A DNA stretch of 64,000 nt from Tolypocladium sp. Sup5 PDA-1 (Eukaryota > Ascomycota > Sordariomycetes > Hypocreales > Ophiocordycipitaceae), in the NCBI GenBank assembly GCA_000750105.3, contig JPHH03000053.1:159002-223001 (forward strand), in the 5' to 3' direction. The notes below the pieces were generated by a model that worked only from the letters and a program-made list of their open reading frames with translations, was not told the origin of the DNA and did no database searches. The position numbers and the translations under genes were made by a program. This document shows, one piece after another, positions 57,227 to 64,000 of the stretch; positions within the stretch are counted from its first letter, which is position 1, and the number at the start of each line of letters is the position of its first letter.

Positions 57227-58433
57227 TCAGGCATCCACAGGGCCCTGGCTGCGGGTCTTGCGGGCCGTCCTGCCTACCACGGGCGCGGCCTTCTTGTCCT
57301 TCTTGGGCCTACCGGGTCCGGCCTTGGGCGCCGGCGCACCGCCGTTGGTCTCGGCCGGGGTGTCGCCGACCTTGGGCTTCTTGTCTGACGGCAAGGAAGG
57401 CGGGTTGGCCCGGTCCACGGTCAAGGGCTTCACAGTCGCAGCGACGACGGCAGAGTCAAACTTGCGCTTCTCTCCAGCGATGGGTTCAGCAGGCCCAGCA
57501 GGCCCAGCGGGCTCAGCGGGCTTGGGTGGCTCAGTGGGCCCTAATGGTGCTGGTGGCGCGGCTGGTTCGTTCAGCTTCAAAGGCCCAGCATGTTCAGCCG
57601 GCTTTGCCGACTGGGGCGCCACGGCCGGAGGCGGGTCCGGGATCGAAACAGGACCCGTGATCGGAACGTGGGCCGGAGCAGGCGCCGGGACTGGCTCTGC
57701 CGCAGGGCCGGTATGGGTGGCCGGCGCGGCAGTCTCGGCCGCCTTGGTATGGCCGTTCAGGGAGCCGGTAGCAGCGTTGCCAAGGGCAGGCGCTGAGACG
57801 GGATCGCTCCTTGGGATGGAGGCCTTGGGAGTGGGCGCTGGCTCCTGAGCTCCAGTGATGAAGACGGAATCATTGAGGGATTCCTTGGCCGGCGCGGGCT
57901 CCTCTTGAATCTTCAGCTCGGGCCGGGGCGTGCCACCCGCGGGAGTCGATCCATTCACAGGCGTCTCAGGGACAGATTGGATCTCAACTGGCCTCGGGAA
58001 GCCGACAGCGGGACCGGCGCCGTCGGGGATCTTGTTCTCCTCGCGTCTGTCCGGCTGATCCGGATGGTCGATCTTGCCCGGCTGGTGGTTGGGCGGCGCG
58101 GGAGGACAAACGGCAAGGAACGGAGTCCCATCCATGGTCGGAGCTCCAGCTCTCGCCTCTGGGGCCGCAGTCTCGGGCGCGCCGACTAGCAGATTCATAC
58201 TGTCAGCATCTTGGGATCCAGCAGTGTCAATGTTCCCGTTCCCACGTTCCGGGGATGATGCGCGAGCTCTTGGCGCAAGACCGCTTGGCCGCCCAGTACG
58301 CGCCAACTAGACTTGAGGAGCGCTTCAAGCATCAATTTGTGTAAACAAGACCCAGAGAAGCAGACTCATCATCACGCGACGCTCAGCGACGGGCAATACC
58401 TTTGTCAACGGCTGGGGCGAATCCGTCGGCCAT
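57227..58433 (-). CDS. Pro/Ala-rich nuclear-type protein with an AT-hook-like motif
   Basis: The main exon runs minus-strand from about 58266 to 57227. A first exon, 58433-58400 (MADGFAPAVDK), is proposed because no in-frame ATG opens the long frame near its start. Donor GTATTG joined to a GAG acceptor at 58267 keeps phase and gives about 357 aa. The acceptor is weak, so the 5' end is uncertain; the first internal ATG is at MNLLVGAPE. The protein is rich in Pro, Ala and Glu. It carries GEKRKFDSAV (a bipartite-like basic patch with SDKKPKVGD) and ends with GPGRPKKDKK and GRTARKTRSQ, close to an AT-hook core (GRPKK). DNA or chromatin binding is inferred; no enzyme domain seen. Confidence 0.65.
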
Positions 58434-59508
58434 GGTGGTGGTGAAGCCGTGAGGTTGTCTTGATGACGTAAGGAGGCAAACACAGAGAGGGACGGGGTGG
58501 CTGACGGGATGGGGTGACGCTCGGCGTAGCGGGAAGCGTCAGACGGGGAGGAAAAGGAGGCAGTTTACAGAGGGGTCAGAGCGGGCGCTACAGGGCGACG
58601 ATTGTGCGCTCGACGGTGATGGCAGAAGTGAGGTCGAAGCCGGGAGATGAGGTTGAGAGCAGGAGAGTCTGCTTCGGGCCAGGGCGAGGTGGAAATCCGG
58701 CTTGCCTCGCACAAGCAGAGGGTCACGACGGTTCCACAGACAGCAGCCCTCGCGCCATCGGATCGAGGCGAGAGTGGGCAGCGCATGTTCCTCGCCACCG
58801 CGGGCTTGCGGGCGAGGAACCTGCATGCCGTGAGGTTGTTGTGGCACAGAGCCCGTACCGGCGTACTGTGCGCAGCGGAGCAGAGCCAGCCAGCCAGAGG
58901 CGCGGAAACAGGCAGCTTGGGCGGGCATGGAACAGCCTGGCAATTGCTGCATCTGGCGTACAGTAAGCAGGTTCGTCGTCATTGGGGGCTGGGACCGCAC
59001 AGTGCTCCAGCACCCAAGGCAGCGGAATGCGAGGATCCCGCACTGTGAGGATCGTGGTGTTCGCAGTGCGGCGGACGGTGCGGATTGCGGCGATCGGGAC
59101 GGCCGAGCGAGCGGTTCCATTTGCGGGGAAGCTGCAGGAGCTCTATCCGTAGTTACAGTACTCCGTACAGGGTGTGGGCCGCAAACAACCAAGCCACGGA
59201 GCTGTGGTGAGTCGCCAATGGGAGGACGAGGATCGAGGGCGAGCTTCGTTCCAGCTGGCCGTGAGGGGCCGCGGTGCGTGTCGCCGGGTTCGCCCTGGGA
59301 AACAGAGGCTGGGAGAGCCATCAATTGGAGGAGTGCCGATGCATGGCTGGGCCAATGGCCAGATGCTTGGGGCCTGAGCTGCCTCATCAAGGTGCTTCGC
59401 GCTTCACGTGATTTTGCTCGTGATCTCTGCCAGCCAGCACAGTGCTGGAACCTGGAACTCAAGGCATTCATCCAGCCACCATTACTCAGAGTCTAGACTA
59501 CCTCGGAT
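58434..59508. other. Intergenic
   Basis: About 1.1 kb. Open frames on both strands (58539-59471 minus, 58927-59496 plus) have no domain, and their residue make-up looks like translated non-coding DNA. Confidence 0.55.
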
Positions 59509-60748
59509 TTATTTACGCCCTGGAAGATGGCTCTTGACGACCGTGACTTCGCCAAAGTCCTTGGCAATGTTGCGCAACCCCCCTGCCCTGCCCCTCAAAA
59601 CGAGGTCCAGGAATCCCGTGAGTATCCCGAGCATGATATCCTCCATACGATGCCCATCTATAGTTCCCAGCACAGCATCCAGAGCGGGCTTAAGCTTTTC
59701 CGGGACGCCAATCGTCGTGAGGAGCAGCCGGTCGTCGAGGAAGGACAGGTGCGCCGTGTTGGCGATGGCCAGGTCCATCTTGGAACTCCGTACGTTGTCG
59801 TACAACTCAGGCCAGTTGGAGCCTGGCATGGCGTCGTGTCCCGGCACGCCGGTCAAAATGAAGGGCCTGTCGAGGCCCTTTTGGACGACGGGCCCGAAAT
59901 GATGGCCGTCGAGGTTCATGCCGCCGAGGATGCGGCTGTCTGAGAGCATGGCTGTTGCGGCGGTGGCGCCGCCAAGCGAGTGGCCGTAGAGGGCGAGCTT
60001 CTTGAGATCGACTTGGCCGGGGTATCCTTCTGTGAGTTTCCGGAGAACGGAGGAGTTGTGAAGTTGGTCGATGATGAAGGAGATGTCTGCCGCGCGGACC
60101 TACGTTCTCTTGTTAGCCAGCACTCACGAGCGCGCGGTGTCGGCGACGGCCAACCTCTGCAGCTTGGATAAGCTTAGCTGGATCCTCCACGTTTATGTTG
60201 GCGCTGAGAAACACGTCTCCGTCCGGGAATTCCACAATCGGCGCGTCGTACGGGTGGTCAATTGTGACGACGGCGTAACCTTTGCTCGCCAGCGCCCTCG
60301 CGCCGGCACCGTACAGCAGCCTCGACACACCGAATCCCGGCGAAAAGAGAACAACGGGGTATCGAGGCCCAGTATGGCGTTTGGCCTTGCCGCCGGTGGT
60401 GGGCAGCTTGGAAGCCTCGAGCTGGAAGCGCGCATACGTGTCGTTTGGCAGGCCGAACTCCGTAAGCTGATCTCCGTAGAGCTTGGCCGTCTGAGGCGGC
60501 ATGTAGGGAAGCAGCTCCACGGGATTCTTGCACCGCGGCTCAATAGGTAGGAACACGGATATGAGAACACGTCTGGGATGTGGCTTATCCTTGGGAGCGT
60601 ACGGATCGGGGCGGCTCATGTCGGTGAACCCTTGGACTCTCATGGCGACATGGAACGGACCGGGAGGGCCAGGCACCAAGATGGCCTGGGCGGCTGCCAG
60701 AACAGCGGCAAGAACGAAAAGAAGCATCATCGTAGCGAATCGGCCCAA
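59509..60748 (-). CDS. Secreted PAF-acetylhydrolase-like alpha/beta hydrolase
   Basis: Two exons (60748-60155 and 60099-59509) with a 55-bp intron (branch GCTAAC, TAG acceptor) give 394 aa. The N-terminus is a signal peptide (MMLLFVLAAVLAAAQA). PVVLFSPGFGVSRLLYG forms the oxyanion-loop region. The nucleophile elbow is LYGHSLGG, an acid candidate is in MNLDGHHFG, and the catalytic His is likely in ANTAHLSFLDD. This order fits the plasma PAF-acetylhydrolase/dienelactone-hydrolase-like group (PF03403). It probably hydrolyses short acyl esters of lipids outside the cell or in the secretory path; substrate unproven. A second ATG lies six codons downstream and would also keep the signal peptide. 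Confidence 0.87.
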
Positions 60749-61671
60749 GTCTTAATCCAAACAGGGACCTAAGGGACGTGGAAGTGCGATACTTGACCGA
60801 GGACGAGGGCAGCTCATTTATACGTGGGCTCACACGACCGTTACGTACGACTTGGAGCTGCTGAAAGTGCCCGAACGGGGCAGGCAGGCTGTTAATGGCA
60901 AGCTGCTGCGCCTCCGACTCGGAGCCGAGAAGAATGCGCCTGGTAGCATCGACGGAGAGCGGTGATGCGGCCTCCGGCGACCAGATGGGTGCGTGGGACA
61001 GCATCCGCCTGACCCCGTCGTCTCCCCTAGACAGGGCGCAGCCAAGACCGGCTGAAGTCCCGCACGCTGCAATGCAACCATGGGTGAGAAGCCGGGCGTA
61101 TGGGATGCGCCGGAGCCTCCAAAGTACGCTTCGTCTATGCCAGTTCTTTTCGGCAAGCAAATCTTGGGCGGCCCGCCTTTTGCACGACGTCGTCGGTCAA
61201 GTCTATCCGGTGCCTGTGCAGGACTGGTAACTCTCTGCTCTTCGGCCACATGTAGGGCTGGTTCGGACTTGTGCGCTCTCCCGCTGCCAGGCCGACCGTC
61301 AATCCATCTGCCATTCGTCTCTTCGCAGCTCGCAAGATGACTGGCGCCGACGGACTGCTGTGGTCTTTGCGGTTGATCCGAGGACGATGAAGACGGCAAG
61401 GACGGGAATGGCGTGCGCCAAGAGCAGGCACTGCCATTTCAGGGGTTTCGGCGCTTAGTCATTCCGCCGACCAGCTCTACACGAGCCGTGCATTGTGGCC
61501 AGACCAGCGCGACGAGCAACCGACGACAACCTCAACCTACGCGAAAAGCCAACTTCACCACGCTCCTTTCCCTGTCGCCCGCCGCCGCTTTTCGCCCCTA
61601 GAGATACGCGTCGCGCATTGTCCTAGATTTCCTTTCCAGCGCCGCTTCTCCTTCTCGCTACACCACACACA
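60749..61671. other. Divergent promoter region between the hydrolase and DPM1
   Basis: 923 bp between two divergently transcribed start codons. A pyrimidine-rich leader ending CACCACACACA precedes the DPM1 ATG. A 190-codon minus frame (60830-61399) has no recognisable features. Confidence 0.6.
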
Positions 61672-62468
61672 ATGGCGCCCGCCAAGGCCTCCAAGGAGAA
61701 GTACTCGGTCATTCTGCCGACGTACAATGAGCGGAGGAACCTGCCCATCATGACGTGGTTGCTGCACCGCACCTTTACGGAGAAGTAAGACGGAGGCGTT
61801 CTTTCTCCGCGTCCCCACCAGAGAGGAGACGGTCGCTAACGCATCCTAGCAAGCTCGACTGGGAGCTCATCATCGTCGACGACGGATCCCCCGACGGCAC
61901 GCAAGAAGTCGCCCACCAGCTCGTCAAGGCCTACGCGCCGCACGTCGTCCTCAAGCCGCGCGCGGGCAAGCTCGGCCTCGGCACCGCCTACGTGCACGGC
62001 CTGCAGTTCGCGACGGGCACCTTCGTCATCATCATGGACGCCGACTTCAGCCACCACCCCAAGTTCATCCCGCAGATGGTGGCGGTGCAGCAGGCCGGCG
62101 GCTACGACATCGTGACGGGCACGCGGTACGCCGGCGATGGCGGCGTCTTCGGCTGGGACCTCAAGCGCAAGTTCGTCAGCCGCGGCGCCAACCTGTTCGC
62201 CGACACGGTGCTGCGGCCGGGCGTCAGCGACGTCACCGGCAGCTTCCGCCTGTACAAGAAGAGCGTGCTGGAGAAGGTGATTGCGAGCACCGAGAGCAAG
62301 GGATACACGTTCCAGATGGAGATGATTGTGCGCGCAAAGGCCATGGGGTGCTCCGTCGCCGAGGTGCCCATCTCGTTTGTCGACCGGCTGTACGGCGAGA
62401 GCAAGCTGGGCGGCGACGAGATTGTCGAGTACGCCAAGGGGGTGCTGTCGCTGTGGCTCAAGGTGTGA
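61672..62468 (+). CDS. DPM1: Dolichol-phosphate mannosyltransferase catalytic subunit
   Basis: Two exons (61672-61784 and 61850-62468) with a 65-bp intron (branch GCTAAC, TAG acceptor) give 243 aa. It transfers mannose from GDP-mannose to dolichyl phosphate at the ER, feeding N-glycan, O-mannose and GPI synthesis. The GT2 signature is complete: YSVILPTYNERRNLP, IIVDDGSPDGT, GLGTAYVHGL, the metal-binding IMDADFSHHP, then DVTGSFRLYKK and ISFVDRLYGESKLGG. The protein ends LSLWLKV with no C-terminal membrane segment. It is therefore the short form that relies on Dpm2/Dpm3-type partners, unlike budding-yeast Dpm1. Confidence 0.96.
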
Positions 62469-62668
62469 GCTACGCGCATGATGTAGCCTACCTTGACCTT
62501 GGATGGACGGACACGCGGATGGGGGGGGGAGGCGTTTGGGCGGGAAGCATAGTACTGTTTCCACCTAATCAATACCAGATGAGATTGTCCGCCTCGCCGT
62601 CTTGTTGAACGATTTGAACCATACGGACTATATTGTTACACTGCCTACTCACGACACAGCCACAGAGC

Positions 62669-63601
62669 CTACATGTTCCTCCCGCCCGTCACCATGATGG
62701 TCTGCCCCGTCACGTACGCAAACAGCGGGCTCACCACGGCCAGCACGCTGCTCGCCGCCTCCGTCGCCGTGCCCGGCCGCCGCAGCGGAATGTCCGGGTA
62801 GTCGGCGGCGGCGCCCTCGCCCTTGCGCGTGTCCCGCTGCCTCTGCGGGATGCCGAGGCTGATCTTCTCGCCGCCCGGCCCCGTCACGAACGCGCCCTCC
62901 TCCTTGGCGGCCGTCAGCCGCGTCTCGATGTGCCCAAAGGCGACGGCGTTGCAGCGCACGCCGAACTGCGGGCCCCACTCCTTGGCGACGGTCTTGGTCA
63001 TGCCCGTGACGCCGGCCTTTGCGAGCGCGTAGTTGATCTGGCCCGGGTTGCCGTGGACGCCGCTGGTGGAGGAGACGTTGACGATGCAGCGCGGCTCGCG
63101 GTCGCGGACGCGGAAGTAGGGGGCCGCGGCGCGGACGAGGTTGAAGGGCGCGGTGCAGTGCAGCGCGATGATGGTCTCCCACTGCTTGTCGCTCATCTTG
63201 TGGATCACGCCGTCCCACGTGTAGCCGGCGTTGTTGACGAGGATGTGGATCTTGCCGCCGCCGAACGCGGCCGCCTGGGCGACGAGGGACTGGATGTAGC
63301 TGGCGTCGAGGATGTCGCCGGGCACGCTGATGGCCTGGCCGCCGGACTTGTTGATGGCGTCTGCGACGGCGGCGCTCTTGGCTGTGGGCGTGCGTGTAAG
63401 TATCATGGAGTTGACGGGAGTGAGTGAGAGCTTACCCGCGTCAATGTCGGCGACGACGACCTTGGCGCCCTCGTTGGCAAACAGGCGCACCGTCTCTGCG
63501 CCGATGCCCTGGCCACTGCCGGTGACGATGGCGACCTGGCCCGCGAGCAGGCCCTTGGGGTAGTTGAGGTGGCTGGCGAGCTGCGCGACGCGGTCCGTCA
63601 T
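62669..63601 (-). CDS. FabG-like short-chain dehydrogenase/reductase
   Basis: Two exons (63601-63436 and 63381-62669) with a 54-bp intron give 292 aa. The intron length is a multiple of three and has no stop, so the unspliced frame is also open. Splicing restores VVADIDAAKSAAVADAI, the usual end of the second beta strand. The Rossmann motif TGSGQGIG, the NNAG motif, and the catalytic Ser in NVSSTSGVHG with YALAK (YxxxK) are intact. The C-terminus FAYVTGQTIMVTGGRNM is typical of 3-oxoacyl-ACP reductase-like SDRs. NAD(P)-dependent reduction of a keto-acyl or similar substrate is expected. An extra loop of about 20 residues (IPQRQRDTRKGEG) precedes the substrate-side helix. It is convergent with DPM1, 200 bp apart. 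Confidence 0.92.
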   Translation of the reverse strand: MTDRVAQLASHLNYPKGLLAGQVAIVTGSGQGIGAETVRLFANEGAKVVVADIDAGKLSLTPVNSMILTRTPTAKSAAVADAINKSGGQAISVPGDILDASYIQSLVAQAAAFGGGKIHILVNNAGYTWDGVIHKMSDKQWETIIALHCTAPFNLVRAAAPYFRVRDREPRCIVNVSSTSGVHGNPGQINYALAKAGVTGMTKTVAKEWGPQFGVRCNAVAFGHIETRLTAAKEEGAFVTGPGGEKISLGIPQRQRDTRKGEGAAADYPDIPLRRPGTATEAASSVLAVVSPLFAYVTGQTIMVTGGRNM

Positions 63602-64000
63602 GGTGGCGGTGGTCTGTACGTATCCGGATACGGCTTCTAGTCTACAGACACTGTGTCCCTATTCCAGCCAGGGCCAATTCGTGGGTGAGGTATGGTTAAA
63701 GAGTCGTGGTATATTGTGCAATGGCTGCGTCTATTATAACAATAGCTTGTCTTGAATAACCTGGGGTGGTGTCGGACGTGCCGAGGTCTCGGCAGACGTC
63801 CCCGCACGGGCCGGCACTGCGGCCCATGACGTTGCTCCGAACTCGGTAGTGCCAGGAACCGCATTTCCTTCCATCCACGCCCCTACGACTTTTGATGCGT
63901 GATTTCGTATTAGAGGCGGACTTGGGGGGGGGGGGGGGGGGGGGGGTCTTTTTTTTATAGTTAAAAGTCTGGTTCTCGGGCGGAATTGGGGACCGGGAAA
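63602..64000. other. Intergenic end of window with a poly-G tract
   Basis: About 400 bp upstream of the reductase. It includes a 23-base G run at 63924-63946 followed by a T run. No gene seen. Confidence 0.6.

Noticed and set aside
58539..59471. 310-codon minus-strand frame
   Set aside because: No start context, domain or signal; Ser/Arg/Pro/Cys-rich text as expected of GC-rich non-coding DNA.
1..64000. CRISPR arrays, rRNA operons, intact transposons
   Set aside because: No regularly spaced direct repeats, rRNA signatures, transposase or reverse-transcriptase motifs, or long terminal repeats were seen; tRNAs were not searched exhaustively.

Overview
The window is nuclear DNA of a filamentous ascomycete, most likely Sordariomycetes and probably Hypocreales. 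The evidence is short introns (about 50-75 bp) with GTAAGT/GTATGT donors, CTAAC-type branch sites and YAG acceptors, a multimodular peptide synthetase, a fungal-type transcription factor domain, and conserved fungal housekeeping genes. The genus cannot be fixed from the sequence alone. All exon structures were read by eye from splice signals and protein continuity.

Positions 1-21,000 are a secondary-metabolism and secreted-protein region. A two-exon non-ribosomal peptide synthetase (NRPS; 3465-14390, 3623 aa) reads A*-T*-C-A-T-E-C-(half C)-A-T. Its first A-T pair has lost key residues, and a truncated condensation domain sits before the last A domain. An eight-exon secreted tyrosinase lies tail-to-tail with it (14848-16878). 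A secreted Pro/Gly/Tyr repeat protein follows at 20059-20898.

Positions 21,000-35,000 mix small intact genes with decayed ones. The intact genes are an APH-family kinase (23465-24569), a glyoxalase-fold protein (25080-25571) and an acidic nuclear-type protein (27160-27946). The decayed material comprises two unidentified remnants (21.4-22.1 kb and 23.1-23.4 kb) and a run of broken genes at 29.7-34.4 kb. That run holds a mitochondrial tricarboxylate-type carrier fused to a truncated MFS transporter, a Zn2Cys6-type regulator without its zinc cluster, and a PrpF/aconitate-isomerase-like gene. Together they look like the fossil of a tricarboxylate/aconitate gene cluster resembling the parts list of known itaconate clusters.

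Positions 38,500-64,000 are conserved core genome: a TBC-domain Rab GAP, an E2 ubiquitin-conjugating enzyme, an RRP1/Nop52-type ribosome biogenesis factor, a single-pass membrane protein with repeated LDEIR motifs, an AATase-type acyltransferase, a CSC1/RSN1-type stress-gated channel, an AT-hook-like Pro/Ala-rich protein, a secreted PAF-acetylhydrolase-like hydrolase, dolichol-phosphate mannosyltransferase (DPM1) and a FabG-like short-chain dehydrogenase. The 4.1 kb gap between 34.4 and 38.5 kb separates the decayed accessory part from the core part. No tRNA, rRNA, CRISPR or intact transposon was recognised.
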